Part shown: one piece after another, positions 36,793 to 45,421 of the stretch
How the letters are laid out: each line of letters opens with the position of its first letter
How positions within the stretch are numbered: position 1 is the stretch's first letter
Assembly: GCA_905234455.1 (NCBI GenBank)
Contig: CAJOIH010000018.1
Span: forward strand, 1-64,000
DNA: 64,000 nt
Reading direction: 5' to 3'
Source of the DNA: an uncultured Bacteroidales bacterium
Lineage (GTDB): Bacteria > Bacteroidota > Bacteroidia > Bacteroidales > F082
Program-made: the position numbers and the translations under genes
Notes under the pieces: model-generated
Told to the model about the DNA's origin: nothing
Databases searched by the model: none
What the model saw: the letters and a program-made list of their open reading frames with translations, nothing else

Positions 36793-38334
36793 ATGGGTAT
36801 CGTAGCACGGCAGAGCATCAAGGGGACCATCGCCACCTATATCGGTGTGGCGGTAGGTATCGTCACCACCTTCTTCATCCAGACCAAGGCCTTGCAGCCT
36901 GAGCAAATCGGTATCATCGACATCCTGTTGCAATGTTCGCTGCTGTTTGGCGGCCTGGCCCAGCTGGGCACCAACTCTTCGGCGATGCGTTACTACCCGT
37001 TTTTCAAGGACGAGGAGCATCGCGACCATGGGTTCTTTGGATGGACCCTTTTGGTGCCACTCATCGGCTTCACCATCTTCCTGCTGGCCTTCTTCCTGTT
37101 CAAGGACGCCATCGTCGACTTCTTCACCAAGGACACGGAAGTGGGTTCGGAGGCGTTTTCCAAATATGTAATCTTCGTCGTGCCGCTGGCCTTCTTCATG
37201 TTGTACATCTCAGTGTTCGAGACCAACAGCAATTTGCTGCTTCGCATCGTATTGCCCAAGTTCATCCGTGAGGTGGGCCTAAGGGTTGCGACCTTGGCGG
37301 TGTACCTGCTGTACTTCTATAAGGTCATCGATTTCGACGGGGTCATCGTCGGTTTCTGTGTATTCTACGGATTGGCCACGCTGATCAACGTGGTTTACCT
37401 GCTCTCATTGAAACGCGTCTCGTTCAAGATTGAGCGGGGGTATGTCTCGGCACAGTTGCGGCGCGACTTCCTGTTCTACACCTTGTTTATGATTACAGCG
37501 GCTTTGGCGGGCAATGTCATTCCCATGCTGAGCAAGTTCTTTGTGGCAGGTTTGACGGGCTTCCGTCTGGCAGGTGTGTTTGCCATCGCCACCAACATCG
37601 CTGCCTTGGTGGAGATGCCGTATCGCTCTTTGGGTGCCATTTCCCGTCCTCACATCTCCGAAGCCATGGCCAAGCAAGACGTGGCTCAGGCTGACCAGTT
37701 GTGCAAGAACGTGGCTTTGCATCAGTTCATCATCGGTTCGTTTGTGTTCCTGCTGATATGGATGAATATCGATTTCATCTTTGATTTGCTGCCCAACGGC
37801 GACATCTACCGTGTGGGCAAGTGGGCGGTGCTGTTGCTTTCGCTGGGGAGGCTGGTTTATTCCACCCTGGGAGTGACTACTACGGTGCTCAGTTACTCGA
37901 AATACTATTATTATTCATTGATATTCACCGTCTTGCTGGCTTGTATGTCCATCGGGCTCAACGTTTGGCTAGTCCCGCTTTGGGATATCAACGGTGGTGC
38001 CTTGGCCAATGTGGTCTCTTATGCAGTGTATTTTGTCCTGCTGATCGGCTTCATCAAGAGGAAGATAGGGGTACAGCCTTTCTCATTTGAGATGTGGCAG
38101 GTGGCCTTCGTGGTGCTGGTGCTGTTTGGCCTCAACTGGTGTTGGACCATTAAGTTGACCCCTTGGTTCACAGGTTGGTTCGCGAAACCCCTCTACGGCT
38201 TGTTGATCGATGCCGCCTTGAAGTCGCTGCTACTGATGGCTTTTGGCTTTTTCGTCATCTACAAGCTGAAAGTATCCAAATCTGTCAATGATTTGATTAA
38301 TAGAATGTTCCGTAATCCCCGGGGAAGTCTTTGA
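36793..38334 (+). CDS. Polysaccharide/lipid flippase (MATE/MOP-type, Wzx-like) membrane protein
   Basis: MGIVARQSIKGTIATYIGVAVGIVTTFFIQTKALQPEQIGIIDILLQ and multiple TM helices. Start placed at 36793. Confidence 0.8.
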   Translation: MGIVARQSIKGTIATYIGVAVGIVTTFFIQTKALQPEQIGIIDILLQCSLLFGGLAQLGTNSSAMRYYPFFKDEEHRDHGFFGWTLLVPLIGFTIFLLAFFLFKDAIVDFFTKDTEVGSEAFSKYVIFVVPLAFFMLYISVFETNSNLLLRIVLPKFIREVGLRVATLAVYLLYFYKVIDFDGVIVGFCVFYGLATLINVVYLLSLKRVSFKIERGYVSAQLRRDFLFYTLFMITAALAGNVIPMLSKFFVAGLTGFRLAGVFAIATNIAALVEMPYRSLGAISRPHISEAMAKQDVAQADQLCKNVALHQFIIGSFVFLLIWMNIDFIFDLLPNGDIYRVGKWAVLLLSLGRLVYSTLGVTTTVLSYSKYYYYSLIFTVLLACMSIGLNVWLVPLWDINGGALANVVSYAVYFVLLIGFIKRKIGVQPFSFEMWQVAFVVLVLFGLNWCWTIKLTPWFTGWFAKPLYGLLIDAALKSLLLMAFGFFVIYKLKVSKSVNDLINRMFRNPRGSL

Positions 38335-39880
38335 TCAATTTCTGGTGATAATGCAAATAATCGTTGGTGACGCTGATGGTGTAGACACCGGCAGCTTTGC
38401 CTGTGAGTGAACAGGGGAAGGTGTAGCCGTGAAGGACGCTTTCGACCTCAAAGCGGTCGATGAGCTCTCCAAGGGGGTTGAAGATCTCGATGCTGGTGCG
38501 GCCTTCCATCCCATAGAGGTGGATTTTGAACTTGCCGTCGGTGGGGTTGGGGAAGACTTTGAAGCCGGGTTCGAGGTCGTGGTGGATGAGCAGGGAGCGT
38601 TCGGTATAGCCGCATCTGTTGTAGATCCGCACAGTGAGGGTGGCCTGACCCTTGGAATAGATGTCGACGGTGCATTGGGTGGCGTCTGACGAATAGGAGA
38701 GGGGCCAATCGTTATCGATGTGCCACTCGTAGCCGTAGGCATCAGGGACCGAGTCGATGCTGTAGGTGTAGAAGCCGCTGGTGTTGTAATAGATGTATTC
38801 CGGTCCTTCGATATCACTGATCGGGTAGTCGGAGCCGATGGTGAGATGAAGCGTGGCAACACTGTCGCAGCCATGGGCATTGGTGAAAATGCGTTGATAG
38901 ACGCCGCTTTGGGTATAGGTGCTGTCATTCCAGAGATAGGGGTCGCAATTGGTGAGATAGGTGTGGCTCTCGGTGGTTGTGTAAACCGCGATGGGGACGG
39001 CGTTGCTATGGGAGGTGCCTTCCTCGTTGGTGGCCCACAGGCGCAGGTACCAGCCGTTGTAGGTAGTGTCCAGAGACTGCCCATTATAGACGATGGCCTC
39101 TGCAAAGGTTCTGTCGGGAGCGATTTCCCAACCATAGCTATCGGCGTTGTGCAGGTTGGGGAGGACCAAATCTATGGGGCCTTCGTCGCAGATGACGTCG
39201 GGAGTTTGCAGCAATCCGATGATGGGAGTCGGTGAGAAATCGAGGTTGCGGATGGCTCGGACGGCGTTGGATCGGCCGTTGTTGTCATAAAAGCTTGTCC
39301 TGTCGGCGGTACGGAAGTGGCCATTCCACGCCCAGTTCTCTTCGGGATAGGGGGCTCCGAAATGGACACCCCAAGCCTTTTCGTCGGTTTGGACGGAGCT
39401 CGACCAATAAGGGTTCAACCCCAAGACCTCGCCGCCTGCGCTTTGTAGCGCGGGCTCATAGAAAATGGCGTTGATATAAAGCCATTTCAACTGTCCCGCG
39501 GAGGGCAGATACCAGCCGTTGGCGAAGTCGACCACGCCAGCGGCGTAAGAGCCGCTATAACCGATGCTTTCGCAATAGGTCCGGATGCTTTGCGTGTGTT
39601 CGTAACCGTCGAGGTCGAGGAACACCGAGGCTAGGTAGTCGGAATTGGTGACGGGGAGGTTGCTGAGTCCGTCGATGCTGCCGTGGGGTCCCCAAGGACA
39701 ATAGATGGAGGCGTCATGCAAAGCCACCATCCAGCCGTCGGTACCCTCGTCGTTGAGGTAGAACACCACGCCCTTGCTGCCATCAGGGTTGGTGATCACT
39801 TGTCCCAGATAGTATCCCTGGGCATTCAGGCCACAAGTGGCAGTCAGAAGAAACAATATGCTGAGTATGAATTTTTTCAT
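38297..39880 (-). CDS. Secreted protein with DUF1566/FISUMP-like domain and T9SS sorting domain
   Basis: Signal peptide; GWYLPSAGQLKWLY...YWSSSVQTDEKAWGVHFG; CTD FKVFPNPTDGKFKIHLYGMEGRTSIEIFNPLGELIDRFEVES...GVYTISVTND. Confidence 0.8.
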   Translation of the reverse strand: MKKFILSILFLLTATCGLNAQGYYLGQVITNPDGSKGVVFYLNDEGTDGWMVALHDASIYCPWGPHGSIDGLSNLPVTNSDYLASVFLDLDGYEHTQSIRTYCESIGYSGSYAAGVVDFANGWYLPSAGQLKWLYINAIFYEPALQSAGGEVLGLNPYWSSSVQTDEKAWGVHFGAPYPEENWAWNGHFRTADRTSFYDNNGRSNAVRAIRNLDFSPTPIIGLLQTPDVICDEGPIDLVLPNLHNADSYGWEIAPDRTFAEAIVYNGQSLDTTYNGWYLRLWATNEEGTSHSNAVPIAVYTTTESHTYLTNCDPYLWNDSTYTQSGVYQRIFTNAHGCDSVATLHLTIGSDYPISDIEGPEYIYYNTSGFYTYSIDSVPDAYGYEWHIDNDWPLSYSSDATQCTVDIYSKGQATLTVRIYNRCGYTERSLLIHHDLEPGFKVFPNPTDGKFKIHLYGMEGRTSIEIFNPLGELIDRFEVESVLHGYTFPCSLTGKAAGVYTISVTNDYLHYHQKLIKDFPGDYGTFY

Positions 39881-39892
39881 GGCTGTGAACTT

Positions 39893-40525
39893 TTAAAAAT
39901 CCCTGATGCTACGGACCAACATGGGCAAATCCCCCAAATAATCCCTCCCTTTCAAGATAGCGCCCATGGTACCGCTAAAGGAAAGGTAAATGGCGCAGTC
40001 GTTGTCGAAGCCATAGGCGGATGAGGACCAATAGATCCATTGGCCTTGGAAGGGTTCGCCTCCGATGAGTCGGAGCGAGGTGTTGATGACGGGGGCGCTG
40101 CCGAAAAGGATATTGAGCTGACCGAGCGCGGGCCAGTACCAGCCGTGTTCGTAGTCGACGACCCAGGCGCCTGGGTAGAGGTCGTGGTCATATTTCGAGG
40201 CATCGCGCAGGAATCCGGTGTTGTCGTAACCGTCGAGGTCATAGATGGCTTCGCGTATGGATTGCCAGCCCGTCAGGCCCCAGGGAAGCTCGTCTATGTA
40301 CGACCAATAGATGCCTTGGGCTTGAATGTGTGGATGGATTGCCCAGCCGTGTTGCCCGGTGTCGTCCACATAGAATACCACGCCGATGGCCCCGCCAGTG
40401 TACTCTTCGGGATGCACGGTGAGGGTGTCGCTGCCTTGCACGCATAGGAGGTCGCCGACCTTGACGGATTGGGCCGAGGCGAGCATCGGCAAAAGTGCGA
40501 TCAGAAAGAAAAAGATCTTTTTCAT
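39893..40525 (-). CDS. Secreted protein with DUF1566/FISUMP-like domain, no CTD
   Basis: MKKIFFFLIALLPMLASAQSVKVGDLLCVQGSD...; GWYWPALGQLNILFG...IYWSSSAYGFDNDCAIYL. Start at 40525 preferred over 40552. Confidence 0.72.
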   Translation of the reverse strand: MKKIFFFLIALLPMLASAQSVKVGDLLCVQGSDTLTVHPEEYTGGAIGVVFYVDDTGQHGWAIHPHIQAQGIYWSYIDELPWGLTGWQSIREAIYDLDGYDNTGFLRDASKYDHDLYPGAWVVDYEHGWYWPALGQLNILFGSAPVINTSLRLIGGEPFQGQWIYWSSSAYGFDNDCAIYLSFSGTMGAILKGRDYLGDLPMLVRSIRDF

Positions 40526-40549
40526 AATGTGTGAAGAGATTCCAATGCG

Positions 40550-40557
40550 CAAATGTA
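40550..40557 (-). promoter_or_regulatory. Bacteroidota -7 element (TACATTTG) for the 39893..40525 gene
   Basis: Matches TAnnTTTG on the minus strand, 24 nt before the ATG. Confidence 0.5.
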
Positions 40558-40569
40558 ATAAAAAATCCG

Positions 40570-40577
40570 TATGTTTG
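40570..40577 (+). promoter_or_regulatory. Bacteroidota -7 element (TATGTTTG) for the acyltransferase gene
   Basis: Matches TAnnTTTG on the plus strand; only 4 nt separate it from the ATG at 40582. Confidence 0.5.
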
Positions 40578-40581
40578 CACC

Positions 40582-41529
40582 ATGATTACGAAAGAGAGTA
40601 GGCGCATTGACGAGTTGGACTTTTTGAAATGCATCATGATTGTGTTGATGGTGGCATTTCATCTGGTCTATATCGAGACCTTGTATCCTTACGCCAAGCG
40701 GGTGGTCTTTACTTTCCACATGCCGGTGCTGCTGATCATTTCAGGTTACCTGACCAATATCGACAAAACCCCTCGGCAGTTCCTTCGGGGTGTGCTTTGG
40801 CTGCTTGTTCCCTATCTGGTCATGGAAAGCGGTTACATCTGGATGTGCTCGTTGCTTCCGGTGGGCGACCATATCGACCACCTGAGTGTTGCAGTGTTTC
40901 TCGACAAGCTCTTCTTGCATCCCCTGGGCCCGTATTGGTATCTTCATGCACTGATTCTCTGTGGGTTGACGTATTTCCTGGTCTTTAAGTTCGTTCCGAT
41001 CAAGACCTTCTCGCGTTGTGTTTTGTTGGGAATCATCTTTGCGGGCTATGCCTATCTGGGCATCATTTCCCTTTCGAGGGCCCTGTATTTCCTAGCCGGT
41101 GTGGTGGTCCATCAAAGTCGTGCCGCGTTTTTGGATGTCTTCAGAGCTTCGTTTTTGTCGTTGATAGGACTGGCGCTCCTTGTCGTTCATCCTGAAAACC
41201 TATACAGCAGCACGGCGGGTGGTATCTTAATCGTTTATCTGGTGATGAGTTTCTGCCTGGCGGTGTATCCCTACATTCGTGGTCGCATTCGCAACGCCAT
41301 GTTGTTCCTTGGCAAGAACACCTTGCCTATCTTTGTCTTCTCGCCCATCTTCACCATCCTTTGCAAATTCTTGATTTCCTATCTGGCGTTTGATCCCACG
41401 GGGATGTTGTTCCTGTTGATCTCGCTGGCGGTAAGCATTTCGGGCAGTCTCGCCATAGGTTGGGTCATGGACAAACTGCATATTTCGCCGTTCTTTTTTG
41501 GACGGAAAAATGTGGTTGTTAAAAATTAA
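40582..41529 (+). CDS. Membrane-bound acyltransferase 3 family (fucose 4-O-acetylase-like)
   Basis: RIDELDFLKCIMIVLMVAFHLVYIETLYPYAKRVVFTFHMPVLLIISGYL; about ten TM helices. Start at 40582. Confidence 0.85.
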   Translation: MITKESRRIDELDFLKCIMIVLMVAFHLVYIETLYPYAKRVVFTFHMPVLLIISGYLTNIDKTPRQFLRGVLWLLVPYLVMESGYIWMCSLLPVGDHIDHLSVAVFLDKLFLHPLGPYWYLHALILCGLTYFLVFKFVPIKTFSRCVLLGIIFAGYAYLGIISLSRALYFLAGVVVHQSRAAFLDVFRASFLSLIGLALLVVHPENLYSSTAGGILIVYLVMSFCLAVYPYIRGRIRNAMLFLGKNTLPIFVFSPIFTILCKFLISYLAFDPTGMLFLLISLAVSISGSLAIGWVMDKLHISPFFFGRKNVVVKN

Positions 41530-41540
41530 CAATAAATCCG

Positions 41541-42650
41541 ATGAAAAAGATATTAATCGTATTTGGCACTCGGCCCGAGGCTATCAAGATGTGTCCGCTG
41601 GTGTTGGAGTTCAAGAAACACAGGGGTGATTTTGAGACATGCGTATGTGTCACCGGGCAGCATCGTGAGATGCTTGACCAGGTCTTGAGGATTTTCGGGG
41701 TGGTTCCCGATTATGACCTTGACATCATGCAGCAGGGGCAGGACTTGTATGATATTACCTCGAGGGTGCTGACGGGGATGCGCGATGTGTTGCAGGAGGT
41801 CAAGCCTGATGTGGTTTTGGTCCACGGCGATACCACCACCAGCATGGCGGCGGCACTTGCGGCGTTTTACCAGCAGATTCCGGTGGGGCATGTGGAGGCG
41901 GGGCTTCGTACACATGATATCTATAGTCCTTGGCCAGAGGAGATGAACCGTCAGATCACCGACCGTATTGCTTCGGTTTGTTTTGCTCCCACGGCCTTGA
42001 ACCGACAAAACCTGTTGGACGAAGGCGTTGCCGATGAGAAGATTGTGGTTACAGGCAACACCGTTATCGACGCGCTTCAGATGATTGTGGCCAGGATGGG
42101 CTTGAAGGAGGAATTCGAGTCTGTCGGGAAAAGGCTGGTGCTGATCACTGGGCATCGGAGAGAGAACTTTGGCGAGGGTTTCTTGAACATTTGCTTTGCC
42201 ATCAAAGCATTGTCGCAAAAATATCCTGATGTGGACTTCGTGTATCCCATGCATATGAATCCTAATGTGCGCAGGCCGATTCATGAGGTTTTCGGCGAAG
42301 ATTTGGGTGGCTTGGGGAATGTCCGTTTTGTTGAACCTCTTGAGTATCTGGAGTTTGTTGGCCTGATGAAGCAATCGTATCTGGTGTTGACCGATAGTGG
42401 AGGTATCCAGGAGGAGGCTCCGGGTTTGGGTAAGCCGGTCCTAGTGATGCGCGATACCACCGAGCGTCCCGAGGCGGTTGAGGCAGGGACGGTGAAGCTG
42501 GTCGGTGCTGATGAAAAAGCCATTGTCGATGCGGTTTCTCGCCTTTTGGACGATAATGAAGCCTACCGAAAGATGTCACAGGCCGTCAATCCCTATGGCG
42601 ACGGCAAGGCATGTGAGCGGATTGTGAGGTTTTTTACGGCTATGGATTAA
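41541..42650 (+). CDS. wecB: UDP-N-acetylglucosamine 2-epimerase (non-hydrolysing)
   Basis: MKKILIVFGTRPEAIKMCPLV; VCVTGQHREMLDQVL; VLVHGDTTTSMAAALAAFY; LTDSGGIQEEAPGLGKPVLVMRDTTERPEA. Confidence 0.97.
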   Translation: MKKILIVFGTRPEAIKMCPLVLEFKKHRGDFETCVCVTGQHREMLDQVLRIFGVVPDYDLDIMQQGQDLYDITSRVLTGMRDVLQEVKPDVVLVHGDTTTSMAAALAAFYQQIPVGHVEAGLRTHDIYSPWPEEMNRQITDRIASVCFAPTALNRQNLLDEGVADEKIVVTGNTVIDALQMIVARMGLKEEFESVGKRLVLITGHRRENFGEGFLNICFAIKALSQKYPDVDFVYPMHMNPNVRRPIHEVFGEDLGGLGNVRFVEPLEYLEFVGLMKQSYLVLTDSGGIQEEAPGLGKPVLVMRDTTERPEAVEAGTVKLVGADEKAIVDAVSRLLDDNEAYRKMSQAVNPYGDGKACERIVRFFTAMD

Positions 42651-44143
42651 TAATATGTGCCGTAATCGCCAGCATAGTTTTTGGTAAGTTTTTGGTAGTA
42701 ACGGTCGTGGCCGTTGGTGATGCTGATGAGGTAGATTCCAGCAGCCTTGCCCGTGAGGGAATAGGGTAAGACATAGCCATCGATCAAGCTTTGGACCTCG
42801 AATCGGTCGATCAGTTGTCCTAGGTAATTGAAGATCTCGATGGTGGTGTTGCCCTCGATGCCGTTAAGTAGGATTTCGAACTTTCCTTTGGTGGGGTTGG
42901 GGTAGACCATGATACCTGGTTCGGGGGTTGGGTCGGGTGCAGGAGGGATAGCTGAACAGGACTGGCTCCAGATGGGGCGAATTGGGTGGAGATTGTTTTT
43001 TGGCTCGGGCTCAAAGATTCCGGCTTGGTTAAAATTAATTCCAAAATTGACAGTCCAAGCTTTGTCGGAAGAGCATTCCGTGCTAGACCAGTAACGCTCT
43101 TCTAATAAGGTGGAACCTCCATTGGAAGAAAGAATATTTTCAATAAACGGCAGCGATGCGAAGAGTTTGGAAAGTTGTCCCGCTGATGGGATGTGCCAGC
43201 CGTTGGCAAGGTCAACGTGCGTTGAAGCGTATTGAGGTGATGCTCCAATGGACTCGCTGAGATCCAAAGTGGCATCGTAGCCGCAATGCACACCATGAAG
43301 AGCCATGTATTGGTCGTTGTCGTTGTAATTTGTAAGCTCAGTGACGTCTGTTGAAGGACCCCATTCGTAATCGTTTGGCAAGTCGTTCATGGCCACAAGC
43401 CAGTATGAGCCATCGTCTGGCGAGATATAATAAACCACGCTTTTTTGTCCATCTGGCGCAGTGACAACATCGCCGATATGGTGACTTGGCGAGGTTGTGA
43501 ATTGGCAAGTTTTGATTGCCCTAACACCAATCTGATACTCATAAAGATAATTCAATTTGGGATAATAGCATACGCTTCCGGTTTGACTCACTACAACGGC
43601 ATGGGCTTCTCCTCTTTCCGTAGAGGTCCAATACCATCTGGGGTGGTCGTAAACAAACGTTGTTCCATGTACTATTTCAAGCGAAGCGTTGATTTCGTTG
43701 ATGTAAGCCATGAGCCAACGTAACTGTCCAGTAGAAGGCAGAAACCAGCCGTGGTCAAAATCAACAGACCATGCTGCAGGATACCAGTCTGCCCCATGGG
43801 CGTTTCTTATGATGAGCGTGTTCTGATAGCCGTCAAAATCGTACATGGCTTCTCTTGAAAACACATAATTCTCTAGTTCCGGAATATCATACATGTCGTA
43901 ATAATGCTCTTGTGTCACCCAGTCGATATTGGAGGATTGGCAGCTGAGACTAACCACCAGACCTTGGGTGTTGTTTCGGTCAACGTAAAAGACAATTCCA
44001 TCGGCGGTTTTGCCTGATGATGCATAATCGGAGGGCTTGACTGTGGTCCCGTCGGTGCAAAGGATGTCGCCTATGTTAACGTTTTGGGCTGAGCCAAAAA
44101 AAGGGAGGAATAGAACTAAAACAAGGAAAAGTTTGTATCTCAT
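42647..44143 (-). CDS. Secreted protein with two DUF1566/FISUMP-like domains and T9SS sorting domain
   Basis: GWFLPSTGQLRWLM...YWTSTERGEAHAVVV and GWHIPSAGQLSKLF...YWSSTECSSDKAWTVNFG; CTD IMVYPNPTKGKFEILLNGIEGNTTIEIFNYLGQLIDRFEVQS. Confidence 0.8.
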   Translation of the reverse strand: MRYKLFLVLVLFLPFFGSAQNVNIGDILCTDGTTVKPSDYASSGKTADGIVFYVDRNNTQGLVVSLSCQSSNIDWVTQEHYYDMYDIPELENYVFSREAMYDFDGYQNTLIIRNAHGADWYPAAWSVDFDHGWFLPSTGQLRWLMAYINEINASLEIVHGTTFVYDHPRWYWTSTERGEAHAVVVSQTGSVCYYPKLNYLYEYQIGVRAIKTCQFTTSPSHHIGDVVTAPDGQKSVVYYISPDDGSYWLVAMNDLPNDYEWGPSTDVTELTNYNDNDQYMALHGVHCGYDATLDLSESIGASPQYASTHVDLANGWHIPSAGQLSKLFASLPFIENILSSNGGSTLLEERYWSSTECSSDKAWTVNFGINFNQAGIFEPEPKNNLHPIRPIWSQSCSAIPPAPDPTPEPGIMVYPNPTKGKFEILLNGIEGNTTIEIFNYLGQLIDRFEVQSLIDGYVLPYSLTGKAAGIYLISITNGHDRYYQKLTKNYAGDYGTYY

Positions 44144-44160
44144 AGAATTGTTTTTTTTGA

Positions 44161-44168
44161 CAAAAATA
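44161..44168 (-). promoter_or_regulatory. Bacteroidota -7 element (TATTTTTG) for the 42647..44143 gene
   Basis: Matches TAnnTTTG on the minus strand, 17 nt before the ATG at 44143. Confidence 0.5.
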
Positions 44169-44273
44169 CAAAAAACAGATTCTTTTAGTTCAAAAAATAG
44201 CTTAAAAAAACAGTTATTCCTTACTCAAATTGAGGCTGCCTGATGAATAAAACCAAGTAGAAGGCAAAGTTTG

Positions 44274-45419
44274 TTATTGATTCCATACGAAGTTCCACAT
44301 CTCTTGATTCTTTTCAATGAGGAGTTGTGTTTTATCTTTGAGTATGTTGCGTGTGTCGGCGTTGGTTTTGGTATCGAGCATGCGATCCACCTTTGCTAGG
44401 GTGCCTTCCATGTCGGTAAGGTCAACAAGGCAATCCCCTTGACCGAACTCTTCCAACAGCTTTTGGTATTTATGGCTCCAACTTGAAGCCAGGCAAGGTA
44501 CACCGGAACTGAGGGCGTTGGCCACACCATGGAATCTCGATGAAATGACCATGTAGGAAGAAGCAATGACGCCTTTGGTTTGTACGGCGTCAAGCCCTTT
44601 GACCACCGGAATATGCTGGGTTTCAGCCATTTTGTTGCAAAGTTTTAGGTCGCCACTGCCTGCATGATTGAGTAGGAATGAGTCAAAGCCTTTTTCGGAA
44701 ATATGCTTGATTACCTTAGCCATGGCCGCCACGTATGCCTCTTCTTGCATCACACCGGTCTTGAGCATCTTGTTGTTCGGGATGATGCAGACTTGGCCGC
44801 GGTGTTGTTGTGACTGTGGCGTCTCTACTCCTTTCACCGGGTTGGTGAAGTCAGGATAGAGGGCCAGCCGGCTCGGTTCGATGCCGCCGTCGGCGAGGTA
44901 GCGATACGACTGCTCGTCGCGGGCGATGAGCAGGTCGGCGTAAGTGCCGAGCACCTTTAGGATTTCGCGACTCCCTGGCTTCTCGAAAGGACCAAACGCC
45001 TGGGGCAGGAACACGGTTTTTGTGCCGTATGCCTTTAGTTTTTTCAAATACCTACGCCATAAACGGATGTTGTCATGGTTATGCTTCCATTGGTCTCCGA
45101 ACTGGAATCCGCCGATATTGAGCACGATGTCAACACCTTTTCTGGCACGGAATACCGTGAACCGATACCAGTATTTCAATTCGATGAAGTTGGCATATTT
45201 CTCAACATGGAAGGTGGTGATCAATTTTTGCATGAACTTGCTTCGTGCAAGTCGATAGTTGTCGCCGAAATACTGCCTTAGCAGCTTCTCGTTGGGACTT
45301 TTGCTATACTCGACGACAGTGGCGTCGGGAAAGCGTTCCTTGATTTCCTGAAGAACAGTAACTAACATGAGTTGCGCGCCTTTGTTGATGCTTTCCGCAC
45401 CATCGATTTGTATGACCAT
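44274..45419 (-). CDS. Polysaccharide pyruvyl transferase family protein
   Basis: MVIQIDGAESINKGAQLMLVTVLQEIKERFP; FLPQAFGPFEKPGSREIL; SSYMVISSRFHGVANALSSGVPCLASSWSHKY. ATG at 45419. Confidence 0.88.
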   Translation of the reverse strand: MVIQIDGAESINKGAQLMLVTVLQEIKERFPDATVVEYSKSPNEKLLRQYFGDNYRLARSKFMQKLITTFHVEKYANFIELKYWYRFTVFRARKGVDIVLNIGGFQFGDQWKHNHDNIRLWRRYLKKLKAYGTKTVFLPQAFGPFEKPGSREILKVLGTYADLLIARDEQSYRYLADGGIEPSRLALYPDFTNPVKGVETPQSQQHRGQVCIIPNNKMLKTGVMQEEAYVAAMAKVIKHISEKGFDSFLLNHAGSGDLKLCNKMAETQHIPVVKGLDAVQTKGVIASSYMVISSRFHGVANALSSGVPCLASSWSHKYQKLLEEFGQGDCLVDLTDMEGTLAKVDRMLDTKTNADTRNILKDKTQLLIEKNQEMWNFVWNQ

Positions 45420-45421
45420 GG

